Below are positions 32,028-42,999 of a stretch of DNA of 64,000 nt, one piece after another (position 1 is the first letter of the stretch; every line of letters starts with the position of its first letter). The notes beneath the pieces are model-generated. The model ran no database searches and was not told where the DNA came from. It saw only the letters and a program-made list of their open reading frames with translations. The position numbers and the translations under genes were made by a program. Origin of the DNA: Aculops lycopersici (taxonomy: Eukaryota > Arthropoda > Arachnida > Trombidiformes > Eriophyidae); contig WNKI01000003.1 in NCBI GenBank assembly GCA_015350385.1, positions 2,388,698 through 2,452,697 on the forward strand, read 5' to 3'.

Positions 32028-32737
32028 GATGGTGAAGCAGCAACTTTCAACTTTAGCAAGCTTTTATATTTTGATCTCGGTAGCAGGCTCAATAGAGAGC
32101 TTCGAAATATTAACTGCCTCAAATTCCCCACAGGATAAAATTTCCTCTCCACGTCAAGGTACGAGTTGTGTTTACCGAAGAGGTTAAGGTGGCAAAGGGG
32201 GGATGTAGAAATCAGCCGAAATTGTTCTTATCTTGGTGATAGACCGGATGACGAAAAGTAAGAGGGTGATTCGGCTTGTGAGGTGCGCACGGCTGTGTTG
32301 GAGAATGGCAAGGCAGTTGGAACATTCTCGCTCCAATACACTGGAACGGACAGGTATTTGCATCCTCAATTCTACAGCATCGAGGAACCTGACCAACACT
32401 GCACCGGTCTTGGTGTCCTGAGAGACTCGAACCTCTTAGCCGTGCCAAACGTCAAGAGTGCGGTCAAATTACCATCGATCGGGGTAGGCAACTTGCATTC
32501 TACCGGAAGGATCTAATGGAATGCCATCTCAAGTCGGTGGAATATAATGGAGCTGAGTAATTCGACAATCACGGCGAGCTCATTGGTAACTACGATTCGC
32601 CCTTCTACGATGTCGAGACAACCAAAGATGGCACACAAACAAATGGGTTCTTGAGCAAGCCTGCCATTAAGACAGCAAGATAGGTGAGCAGATGTCTTGC
32701 AAAGAGGTCGTCTATGCACCAAATGCTCTTGGTAAAT
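32028..32737 (+). pseudogene. Broken secreted-protein gene running into a gap
   Basis: ATG at 32028 starts a clear signal peptide (MVKQQLSTLASFYILISVAG) and stays open about 50 codons. Protein-like sequence then continues in changing frames: ISRNCSYLGDRPDDEK, stop, EGDSACEVRTAVLENGKAV (to about 32430), a shift to QECGQITIDRGRQLAFYRK, a stop after NGAE, then DNHGELIGNYDSPFYDVE and another stop before the gap at 32738. Cys, Asn and Tyr content suggests an extracellular domain. I could not name the family. Premature stops and at least one frameshift argue for a pseudogene, or for poor local assembly next to the gap. Confidence 0.45.
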
Positions 32738-32900
32738 NNNNNNNNNNNNNNNNNNNNNNNNNNNNNNNNNNNNNNNNNNNNNNNNNNNNNNNNNNNNNNN
32801 NNNNNNNNNNNNNNNNNNNNNNNNNNNNNNNNNNNNNNNNNNNNNNNNNNNNNNNNNNNNNNNNNNNNNNNNNNNNNNNNNNNNNNNNNNNNNNNNNNNN
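32738..32900. other. Assembly gap (N)
   Basis: 163 N bases inside the broken secreted-protein gene. After the gap the frame VQWTLVTILIHLEGLV is hydrophobic and might be a membrane segment of the same gene. Confidence 0.98.
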
Positions 32901-33478
32901 GTCCAATGGACCTTAGTTACCATTCTAATTCACCTAGAGGGACTTGTCATCCAGCTAACAGTGATCGTTTGCCTTTTTCAAGGAAAAGGCGATGGAGTGC
33001 AAAACTAGATGAGGTGAATGCCTACAGTTGTCTGATAAGATTGCATTGGAGGAAACAAGGCATCATCTTGTTTGGCAAAACTTTGAACTTTGAACTATCA
33101 CAACAGATAGATGTATATTTGTAACAACAATAACAATATTATTATTGTTAATCCAATGTTGTTGGCTGTGGCTTGATAGCGTGGCAATGATAATCGGGCA
33201 GGAAATTTGCGTCAAATTAGTGCACGTGTTAGGAGTTTGTAGGAAAAAGCCCATAGACGCAAAGAGATATCGTTTTAGCTAGTCGGCTTAGCTTTCACAT
33301 GACAACAAACGTGCCAGTATCCATGACAGCTCACCTAACACCTTCGATGTTGAACTTTATGCATGAGAGCACAAGATCGTTCTGTATTCTCAACATGAAA
33401 TGTCGCCTCTGATATTACGACCATGGTTATAGTGGCCACCTGGAAAGTGACTTTTGCTCAACACTTATGCTTACATAG

Positions 33479-35100
33479 ATGAGATGGACAAATAGCAGGA
33501 TGGGCAAATCGATAGGAGATATTCTCGCCGCCACCTACGAGGTGTCAATGTATTTATTCGCCTTGAAAGCAATGCTCCAGTTACCCTACCTATTGAGCTA
33601 CGAGAAACACTTCAAGTTGTATAAAGATGCTATGTCGAGTTACAATAGAAGCGGAATTGAGAATGCAACCAGGTATCAGGAAATTTGTGACCTCAAGAGG
33701 TTGGCCAAAGAGGAGTACGATGATTTGATTAAATACTCGCTGATTACTCGAGACTCGGGCTCCGATTCCACCATTTTCTGCCACTTTTGCTTCGTCCTTT
33801 GGCCAGCCACCTACAGGTTGTGCAAGTGGATGTATAGAGATGAACTAAAATGTTCGCAGGGTGTTTTGTCCTTCATGGCAGATTTCAGGCAAGAAATGTT
33901 GGAATTGAATGGGAGAATTAACAAGTGTATCGATAGGACAAAGTATTCGATTGAAATGAATAAAAAGATTGTCATGGCAGGAAACGGATACAAGTTTAGT
34001 GATGCTAGTAAATCTCCCAACTCACAGGTGCTAATTAAACAGAGTACATTTTTAGCTAGGAACATTGGAAGGTGCAATAATTACGCCGCTGGACGAATCA
34101 ATCAGGTAAAAATGGAGCTCGATTATCTGAACGAACTGCGAAACACCTGGAAAAAGTTGCTAATTTGGCCTCAAAATAGGAATTCAAAGCAGCTTAAGAT
34201 AAATCTCAGAGTTTGGACATTCGTCTACATTAGTTCAATGATATTCTATTGGATTGTGGGGACAATTTGTGAAAATATGATCGTCTACTTATTGGTTAAA
34301 GCAATGAAGACCGTTGAGCTCTTGGACGAAAGCCAACGAGGCTTCACCATACCAGATTACCTTGGCCTCCTATTCTCCCGCTTATTTTTAATCCATACAA
34401 ACGAGTATTGCAGCGAACCTGCCGCCTTCCTATGCACCTCCTTCCTCGACATGCTCACCTTTCTCACTAGCATAATGTCGAGATTGCGCCAGTTGACTGA
34501 AGAGCTTAGAAGTCAGAGTTGCGTTGAATTTGTAACAAGCGACAGGTATCATTTGAAGAGGCAAGGAGCAATCAGAGAGAATTATAATCAAAATAAGAAT
34601 CTCGATTTGAAGCTCATGGAATTGTTAGTAAGCTATCAAGTTTTTTCTCTAGAAATCAGATGCATGTTTCGAAGGGCCGAGCATAGTATCGTTTACACAT
34701 ACATCTCTCTGTTGGAGGTGATAATGATAGCCTTTGCTTGGGCTTATTCAATCCAAATCTAACCGTTCTACGTGTACTTGGTGTCGTCACAGCCATTTCA
34801 TTGAACTTCAGTATCGTACCCTATGGGTGGCTAAACAAACAGTGCCAGACTATGAGCAAGTTGGTCTACTCAATGATTGCCCAAACAGTTTGGCTAAACT
34901 CGCAAGAAAACGCACCTGAACATTTGTTGACCTCAACGCATACTCTGAATTCGTGGCGAAGGCTCATTTCCGATTCGAGGCTATACACAGAAATCTACTC
35001 ATGCAAGCTGCTTGGTATGGCGTCACTGGATTACACCACCATTTTGAAGCTTAATTTTTACATAATCTCCTCAATAGGTCTCTTGTTATCCCATTACTAG
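33479..35100 (+). pseudogene. Gustatory receptor-like gene with a single-base frameshift (Gr copy 1)
   Basis: From ATG 33479 the frame stays open to 34762, where it stops (AWAYSIQI). The C-terminal part continues in another frame to a stop at 35100. In the intact neighbour the same regions are continuous. Joining the two frames near 34745-34760 would give about 535 residues, like copy 2. Shared blocks are LIWPQNRNSKQLKINLRVW (copy 2: DIWPTNRNLKWHKIITN), the YTEIYSCKLLGMASLDYTTIL segment and a final hydrophobic helix. This layout fits the arthropod seven-transmembrane gustatory receptor family (7tm_7), ligand-gated cation channels of chemosensory neurons. The break is either a recent pseudogenising indel or a sequencing error. 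Confidence 0.7.
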
Positions 35101-35330
35101 ATCAATACAAGTGTTTGTTTGTTAGTTGGTTAGTTTTTTTGTCAGTTCAAGTTGTTTCCCAGAGAGAGAGAGAGAGAGAGAATTTATAAATAGAGTTGTT
35201 CTGTAAATTATGTTTAACTTGTGCCTGTTGACATCAATATCAATCTAACAATCTAACAATATATGTATATATGTATATATGATTTATGATTTGTAATTTA
35301 TAATATAAATATAAATTATAATTATACAAA
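35101..35330. other. Spacer between the tandem receptors
   Basis: 230 bp with a (GA)n run at about 35161-35180 and an AT-rich end with ATATGTATATATG repeats just before the copy 2 start. Confidence 0.6.
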
Positions 35331-36905
35331 ATGGAAAGTACGTGCATAATCTTGGGTAAGGCTATATTCTTTATTCAGGTTCTAAAGTTCATACCTCAAG
35401 TAGCTCTCGCATTAGTCTATGATTCTCACAAGAGATTCTATTACACCAATTTTCATACCTTCGATGAGCAAACAAGAGAGCACCAAAAGAATTTAATGAT
35501 GAAAGCTTATAATAATCTAGTGAGAATTGGCGCTGTTCTTCGAGATTCTAAACTGGTGGTGGTTGTGACCCTCTATGGGGCCCTGACCTTTCTGCCATTG
35601 TTATACTTATCTCTTCGCCACATCTACCGCCACGAGATGGAGGAGAAGACAGGTGTTGTGTCTTTTCTGAATGATTACAAGGGCGAGATGCAAAATATTA
35701 ATATGAGAGTGGACAAAATAATCTCAAGAACTAAGATGTCGATACAAGTTCACAAAGCTTGCCAGCTGGAAAAGCTAGATAGACTTAGATTAAGAAAAGG
35801 TCTGGTTGCATATGATATGGGTGGCGAATCAAAAGTTTCCATATCATGCACACTTTTGAAGAGGGAGGAAGAGGGAATGGAAGCGGAGAAAACAAGAGAG
35901 CTTATCTCAGATATAAGCTACGATTCTATTTTACAACTTGAAAAGTGTTACAATCTCTTGGACCAACTCAAATTTACGCCGAAGAAACTCGACATTTGGC
36001 CAACGAATAGGAATTTAAAATGGCATAAAATTATAACCAACAGTTGGGCGAAGATAACAATATTCTCAACTGTCGTGTATTGGAGTTGCAATGTAATTGG
36101 CGTTACCATAGTTATCTATTCTGCAGTTGATCGAACTAAAAGCAACTTGTTGATTCTAGAACAGGAAGATAAAGAATGTAGCCTGAATGATCTGTTTGAG
36201 CTGATGGCACTTAGAATTGTCGCTTATTTTATTTCCATATGGTATAGTGACTCTTCATCATTGATGCGCACGAGTTATTTGGATCAGGTTGAGTATGTCG
36301 AGTCCATCAACATCCAACTACAAACGATTAGCAATGAACTTACTAATTTATCTTGTAATGAGATAAGCCAACCGGAAACAGTCAACGAGAGGCAAGCTAA
36401 TCATTTGGACGAGAAGCTATTGAAATCCTACATAAGATTCCAGGTATTTGCCAGCGAGATGAAATTGATGTTCCAGCAAGTGGAACAGAGTGTAATATTT
36501 ATATACTGCTCAATGCTCATTTCAATCCTAGCCCTCGTTGCCTTCAGTCATGGAGATCCAAAATTGCGCCCTCTTATGTATGTCTCTAGTTTGACAGTTA
36601 TTTTGGTGAATATTTGGTTAGTTCCACTTGCAGTACTAAACAGCAAATGTATAGCCCTCGCAAGGCTCGCCTATCAAATGATTGCTCATGCCGAGAGGAT
36701 CAACACCGATAGTATGAGCAGTTACCATTTCTGCGAGCATACCTTGAATTTGTGGCGAAAGTTTATTCTACACCACGGAATCTATTCGGAAATTTTCTCC
36801 TGCAGCATGTTGGGACTTGCACCGCTAAATTACGCAACTATCTTGCGTTTAAACTTTTATATCCTGTCGCTACTTATCCTACTGCTGGCAAATCTTCAAA
36901 TATGA
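35331..36905 (+). CDS. Gustatory receptor-like protein (Gr copy 2)
   Basis: An intact 524-aa single-exon gene, tandem copy of the preceding receptor on the same strand, 230 bp downstream of its end. Hydrophobic segments lie near the N-terminus, at VVVTLYGALTFLPLLYL, at ITIFSTVVYWSCNVIGVTIV, at IYCSMLISILALVAF and at VSSLTVILVNIWLVPLAVL. The end, EIFSCSMLGLAPLNYATIL plus a hydrophobic helix, corresponds to the conserved TM7 region of arthropod gustatory receptors (usual TYhhhhLLQF motif replaced here). Charged intracellular segments lie between. Ligand unknown. Assignment rests on topology, tandem organisation and the C-terminal pattern. Confidence 0.65.
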   Translation: MESTCIILGKAIFFIQVLKFIPQVALALVYDSHKRFYYTNFHTFDEQTREHQKNLMMKAYNNLVRIGAVLRDSKLVVVVTLYGALTFLPLLYLSLRHIYRHEMEEKTGVVSFLNDYKGEMQNINMRVDKIISRTKMSIQVHKACQLEKLDRLRLRKGLVAYDMGGESKVSISCTLLKREEEGMEAEKTRELISDISYDSILQLEKCYNLLDQLKFTPKKLDIWPTNRNLKWHKIITNSWAKITIFSTVVYWSCNVIGVTIVIYSAVDRTKSNLLILEQEDKECSLNDLFELMALRIVAYFISIWYSDSSSLMRTSYLDQVEYVESINIQLQTISNELTNLSCNEISQPETVNERQANHLDEKLLKSYIRFQVFASEMKLMFQQVEQSVIFIYCSMLISILALVAFSHGDPKLRPLMYVSSLTVILVNIWLVPLAVLNSKCIALARLAYQMIAHAERINTDSMSSYHFCEHTLNLWRKFILHHGIYSEIFSCSMLGLAPLNYATILRLNFYILSLLILLLANLQI

Positions 36906-39024
36906 TTTGACTCGGTCTCCATAACAGTTTCCTTACCATATAATCGGTGACGCATTCTGTGAAGAGCCCACTCAATGGTCGTGGCTAACGCGTAGTGGGG
37001 CTGGCTAACGGGTGGCCTACAAGAGGCAGATAAAACGAAGGAGCCGGACCTATGGGGCGCACCGTGTCAAATTAGCAGCGCTCCTTGAAGTGCCAAGAGG
37101 ACTGCGAAGGTCAGCTATTCAAATGGCGATAGATCTATCTGCTTCTGATAAGAGCAACGAAAATACTTAAGCAAGCTGTGATTAAACAGCACAAAGAGAG
37201 AGAGAGAGAGAGTAGAAAAGGGAGGGTAGAGATCGTGAGCACAGCTAATGCAGCGGAAGCCGGTGGAGAGGAGTATGAAAGGGTCAGCGAGAGGGTCACC
37301 AGTTGAGAAGAGAGTTCCTGGGACAGGTACAAGGAAAAACATAACATCAGCAATAAGATTCATGAATATCAAGAGAAGTATCCGGGTATCCCGGTAATGA
37401 CTGAATCACAGGATGTTGCATTAAGATGATGCAATTATTTTTGCTTTTTTGGTTTGTTTTGGTTACTAAACTAAGCCTGTATTACAGTAGTTAACAGTAG
37501 CCCGGGCGCAGGAAGCCGGGTACTGCAGGCAATAGAGGGTGCGAACGACTGCTACAATCGACTTGGCAGAAAGCCATCTCTCAATACAAACGCGCAATCG
37601 ATAAAGATCAATTAAAATCTATCTAAAACTCATTGGTTGAATCGGGGCTTCAAAATTTGTATACACGGAGATCGCCTAGACAGCTTGTGTCTCAAAGAAC
37701 TCTTTCGTTTAGACTTGAACCTGTTGTTAGAGGTCAACAATTAAGTACTTCATAGAGAAAAAACAAGTTGGTAACAAGGAGCTCCTTCAAGGTTGAAGTC
37801 TCGACAGGACCATCAAGTGCCTCGGCGCTTCTAGGTGCCAGCGCCAACCCGCCGGACTCCGTAGCTAGCCGGGAATTCGCCTCAAAGTTGGACAATTTAC
37901 TCCTCTGCCACTTGGTTGAGTAGCGACATTTTTCGGGAATCTAAGGATGTGGTGGTCATGGTGATCATCAATTGTCTCTCATATGGCAGAGATATTGATT
38001 GGAACAGAGAACAGAAATCCTAACTCCAGCCTCAAGGGTGACGAGTGTGGGAGGAGGATGCAGCCGCTAAAATGAATTGAAATATCAATGAAAGGCGAGT
38101 TTGTGATCAATAAAGGTTTGTTTAGTTAAACTCGAACAATTTTACGGCTTATCAGGTGGTCTTTACTCTCACTCAATCGGATAGAATTAGAACTTGAAAT
38201 CACAGTCAATTTCGAAGGCTCCCCTCGCATCATATCTGCTTTTAATCTTCCAATAGCCAACAACTGCAACCCTCGCCAAGTCTGACAACTCAAATCTAGA
38301 CCATATGCCAGCCATGAATCCATGGCTCGCCCTGGAGCTAGCGATTGCTAAGACAAGCGGACAAATGCACATTTGTAAGCCTCGATGACTTTGGGCGCCA
38401 CGAAAAATGCACGCCTGGCTTCACTCGAGCTTTCAGCAAGCTCACTCTCGCACTGTACCAGAGGCTTACCTTTGCGTGGTCTGGCACAAGTGGAGTGCCT
38501 CGATGAACTAACTTGCATGCAAGCTAACATAAGATTGTAGGTAGCTTGGCGAAAATAGAGAGAGAGAGAGTAGATTGGAGTGGCGAGACTCTCAACACTC
38601 AACTTGTCGCGGGTGCGTAAGCGTGAGCGTGAAAGCCAGCGGGTGGCGCTAGATCGCGCCGAAAGCGCGCATTAATTTGTGAAATTACCCATGCAAGCGC
38701 ATAGGCCCGCAAGAGAGTCCAGTCGCGCAATCATCATGATTACATCCAGACGCCAACCGCGGTTGAATCACAAGAGCTGGGCGCGAGCGGTGGCACCATT
38801 ACGCGTTAGCAGCAATGGTCGCTAGCGGGAGTCACACGCTACACCGTGGCGGTACATCGCCATAATGCGAAAAAGCTGTCGCAATCTGTACTCCATAGAG
38901 GGGGCAGGCACATATTAGCTAATTCTTTTGTATTATTATCTAGGTATAATTTTTATTATTACTGATCTTATTAGTATTATTATTAATTTTATTGTAGCTG
39001 TTGTTTGGTGATATTATCAAAATT
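36906..39024. other. Non-coding region between receptors and basigin
   Basis: About 2.1 kb. (GA)n at 37193-37212 and about 38556-38570. A near-repeat of GGCTAACG(C/G)GT occurs at about 36983-37012. No supported gene. Confidence 0.5.
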
Positions 39025-40002
39025 ATGGATACGATACCAAATATTATCAAAATTATTTTTCTCCTCCTTCTACTTGAATATACTCAACTAACTCAAGCTA
39101 CAACACTCACGAAACCAGCCAATGGATCGATCACCCTAGTACCTGGGCAACCGATTACGTTGCAATGTAACATTGTAAATAATCCCAAATACTCTCAACA
39201 AGCTGGCTTCTTATGGTGGAAAAAGGTCAGGCTCAATGAGGACGAAGAGGAACTTATTGAGCCGGGTTATTTGGATATTGAGATTTTAAACGATAAATTA
39301 ACCATTCCTCAGCCGAATTATAAGCATGTTGGTGATTACTATTGTCGTGCCTTATCAGAACCCATGAAGTCGGACCCGGAAGAGTTTGGTGCATTTAGAA
39401 TTAGATTTCCATCTTATAGCGATGATTTTGGCCTTGATAAAACAAGTCACACTGGCAAGTCAGTTGTTTTGACTGAAGGAGATCATTTTGAGGTTGGCTG
39501 TCATGTTAGCGATCCAACGATTCCAGTCAATATCAGCTGGTTTAGATCTTCAGTGTCAGAGGACGACCCAAATGCAATTCTCATACCAGATACACCTGAA
39601 AGCCAATGGCTTAGACCAACAACAACACCAGCGCCGCCGCCGGGAAAGGTTAATGTTGGACCAGATCCGGAGGAGCAGATTGTGGACGCCATGGATCAAG
39701 ATATTCAGGTTAGAAATGTGGCAGAGAGAACGAAACGCCTAGTCATTGAATCGGTGAAGCCAATCAATCGTGGCTATTACACCTGTGTTGTTGATAATGG
39801 CATTGCAGAGCCAACACGCCGGACAGTTCTTATTAGAGTTAAAGATGAACTCATTGCCTTGTGGCCAGCTTTAGGTATATTGGCCGAATTATTTATACTA
39901 TTTACAATTATTTATGTTTGGGAAACACAGAAAACCTACAAGGAGATGCAATCATTAACTAAGGAGTCCTCCGAGGAGGGTAGAAGGCTTAGAGGCGGGT
40001 GA
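39025..40002 (+). CDS. Bsg: Basigin (immunoglobulin-superfamily membrane protein)
   Basis: A single-exon 325-aa type I membrane protein. The frame starts at TTG 39001; ATG 39025 gives a signal peptide (IIKIIFLLLLLEYTQLTQA). Ig domain 1 has Cys in ITLQCNIVNN, Trp in GFLWWKK and HVGDYYCRA. Ig domain 2 has FEVGCHVSD, ISWFRSS and NRGYYTCVVDNG. The diagnostic part is the membrane helix with a buried Glu, LWPALGILAELFILFTIIYV, followed by a short basic tail. Basigin chaperones monocarboxylate transporters to the plasma membrane and acts in cell architecture. Ig2 carries an unusual insertion of about 35 residues with a TTTPAPPPG Pro-rich stretch. Confidence 0.9.
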   Translation: MDTIPNIIKIIFLLLLLEYTQLTQATTLTKPANGSITLVPGQPITLQCNIVNNPKYSQQAGFLWWKKVRLNEDEEELIEPGYLDIEILNDKLTIPQPNYKHVGDYYCRALSEPMKSDPEEFGAFRIRFPSYSDDFGLDKTSHTGKSVVLTEGDHFEVGCHVSDPTIPVNISWFRSSVSEDDPNAILIPDTPESQWLRPTTTPAPPPGKVNVGPDPEEQIVDAMDQDIQVRNVAERTKRLVIESVKPINRGYYTCVVDNGIAEPTRRTVLIRVKDELIALWPALGILAELFILFTIIYVWETQKTYKEMQSLTKESSEEGRRLRGG

Positions 40003-42999
40003 TTTTTTTCAAACCATATCATCATAGTCTCTCGCTAATAATTGATAACGTGTCAAATACACACCTGTAGCTGGCTATGGTACCGTATGTGGCGATAGAC
40101 AAGCTTACCAAGTTCAGCTACAAGAATCAAGCAAACCATCAAGCTACCCTAAATAACCAATCAAGTCTAGCAAAAATGAAAATTTTGTCATCACTTAAAC
40201 ACTTGAACAATGAAATTAGCAACTTTTCTCAAAACAAATTCTGTACACTTGTTATATTTACACGCTACGAAGCAAGCAGAGTTTTGTTGTTGGCTTCCTG
40301 AGATAATCAACTTTGGTTGTCAACCTAAAATTTCTAAAAATATGGCTCACAAATAGGAAATAGGTGAAGAAAGCTAAGCAAATTGCTGGCGATCAGTGTA
40401 AATTAAAATGTAACGATCTTGCTATACAATGTAATTATCAAGTTGGGACTTTTGATGCACTCAAAGAACAGGAACGAGGCGGACAAAGTCGGAAACAAAA
40501 CTTTGTGAACTGTAGTCATTTAAAAAGTATATACATTTAAAATAATATTGTGTAATAAAATTCAAGCTAAATCTGTTATCAACTGACAAAATTGTCTCTT
40601 TTGCTCTATGGTATCTTCTGAGATCTGTAATCGATAGATGAAAGCAAATATGGACACGGAAATGAGTGGCGTCAATATGATAGTCTTTAGCCATTTGGAT
40701 GAGATGAGTCAAATGCTGAGCTTTTGCTGAACCAGTTGCGAGGGAGTCGTCGTCGTCGACGACGTTTTTGTTGTCATCCAATTGTTGCTGTCCAGTTTTA
40801 TTCTGAATCCAGATCGAAGTCAGATGTAAGTTTGCATATTTGCACCAAAATCGGTTCACTTCTAGATTGTGCACCCTAACGTCACGCCACCAACATGAGC
40901 TCGCTCGAAGACTCTTGATGCTTAATAGATACTCATACATCCTCGGATTCAGTCATTATCGGGAAGCCTGTATACCGATCAAAAATAATCCATTGAACAA
41001 AATCACACGACTTCAACAGAACTTCCGCTTTGATTCGACGACCTAGCATGAAATTTGATCCTGGTAATTTGCAATGTCGCACACAGAAATTTACTCACGT
41101 ATCAAACAGAACGGTAACTCTCGTCAAGACAGCACAACAACCACTTTCTGCAAGAGCAGCAAGTGGTTGTGCTCGCTAGCGTCTCACCGCTGGAAAACCG
41201 CTGGCCATTAACAATGGGCCGCTCGTTTGTGTTTGATGCCATGGACAAGATATCGAGAATAAGGCCATCATCTTTGGGCGTAAAAACATTTGCGCAGTCG
41301 CTAGATGGTGGGCAAGCAGAAGAGTCAAGCGGACACAATACAATGACGACCACAGAGATGGTTGTCACAATGGAAAGGCCGGTAGTGGTAGTAGCAGACA
41401 GCAAACAAGACATAGGAAGTTGTCGATTATGACGATCATGACAATCTCCATTGGCGGCCAGCGATTGTTTTTGGTGGTCTTGTTAGTTGACGCAACCTAA
41501 ATTGTTGGCGCCTATAGATGAGAGAGGACTGCTCATCAGGTCCAAAGATTTGAGCTGGCGATAAGATTCACAGTTTGCAAGTGTCATTCGTGTGGCTTCA
41601 TTGGGACTCCCTCTTTTAATCTAGGAACTCGACACAGGCAAGCTAACCGCGAACTAGATAGATGGCGTTTGTTTAAGAAAGCCGCGCAACTCGGTGACCA
41701 TCCATAGCGCAATGGCAACCACTGGCGCCAAGTTTGTGGCATTGGCCGGTGGCCATGGGCCAGCTCCACTCCCGCAAGCACCACCACCACACCACAAAAT
41801 ATTTACGACAACAATGACGAGGCACGTCGACCGTCAGCCAGCTAAATAGAGAGCAAGGGACCTCCAGTCAGTGGGCGCCAGTTCAATGAACTTAGTCAGT
41901 GGGATGGAAAGCGGTGGCCGCGGGAGAGGCGGCAGTGGCGGTAGCAATGGTCTCGGCAGCATTGGGAGAGAAAAGATTCGGAATTAGTGCGGCACAGAGG
42001 CGCAAACGGCCGCCACAAGAGCGACGCAACGAGACTCGCCGCCGCCGCCGCCGCTGCCGAGGCGAAATTGGTTAGCTAGCTGCGCGCGCGCTCGGATAGC
42101 ATACAAGAGGGGTGGTGGTCGCGGTCGTTGCATGTGACGGCTGTGTTTGTGAGTGCGTTTTGTGTTCCCGTTTGATGGCCTCTCCTTCTCTCACTGCTGC
42201 TGCTGGTTGTTAGCTAAATTGAAAGTTGGTATTGTGTTGCGCTTCACGTATGTGGCTCTACCATAGAACAGCAACAACTGATGGAGCAACGCCGAGGCGT
42301 CGAAGCTAAACTCTCAGCTCTATTGACCCCAAGTCGCTCGCCGCGAATCTCTGACTCTGGGGATTTTTCGAGCCAGTGGCAGTGGCGCTGGCGGCAACAG
42401 CAGATGAGGAGGGCAAAACTTTGAGGGGCGAGCTGGAAAGCGGCGGAACTCTTGCCTCGTCGAAGGGTTCATCTGGTGGCGCCAGGTAAGAGTGGCGCCG
42501 GCCACAATTGAAGGCGTCGACCTAGAGGCAGGTGATTGAGTTACTCGAACTCTAAACGCGACATGACTCGCCGTTGGTCCAGCATACGCTAGTATTCCAT
42601 CTTGCTCGCTTCGGGGGCGTCGCTACAATAGCCTCAGTGGAGGGAGTTTGGTTGCAGGAGGTGATGGAAAATTTGCAAACCCACGGAACGGCAGTCAAGT
42701 GTTCAAATGGCTAGCTAGCTGGTCGAGCGGTTGGCTAACTGGAGAGTTCACGGCGAGAGAGTTGAGGAGAGAGAGGTAAAGCGAAGACCACTGGCCGCTC
42801 TCTCGCTCTCTTTGTGGCGAGAGCTTAGAAAGCTCGAGCTCGAGCTGCCGGTGAACTTTCACATTCGGTTATTATGGCGCCGCTAGCCGATGAATACAAG
42901 CGAACGAACAAGTGGCAGTGATGAAGCTTAAAGCCTGGCAAGTGACGCCAGCGGCGGCGGCCGCAGTGGGACAGTCGAGTGTAGGTTAGTTGGCCAAGT
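40003..42999. other. Non-coding region downstream of basigin
   Basis: About 3 kb. The AT-rich left half gives way to GC-rich DNA from about 41.1 kb, with a (GCC)n patch at about 42040-42060. Two frames (40461-40940 and 41102-41413, both minus) have ATG starts but no recognisable domain. I do not call them. Confidence 0.4.

Noticed and set aside
40461..40940. 159-aa minus-strand ORF with ATG
   Set aside because: No domain, no signal peptide, poor hydrophobic pattern and partial overlap with AT-rich non-coding DNA. A chance ORF is the simpler explanation.
41102..41413. 103-aa minus-strand ORF with hydrophobic N-terminus
   Set aside because: The opposite strand is also open over the same stretch (GC-rich bias), Cys content looks accidental and no promoter or splice context is seen.
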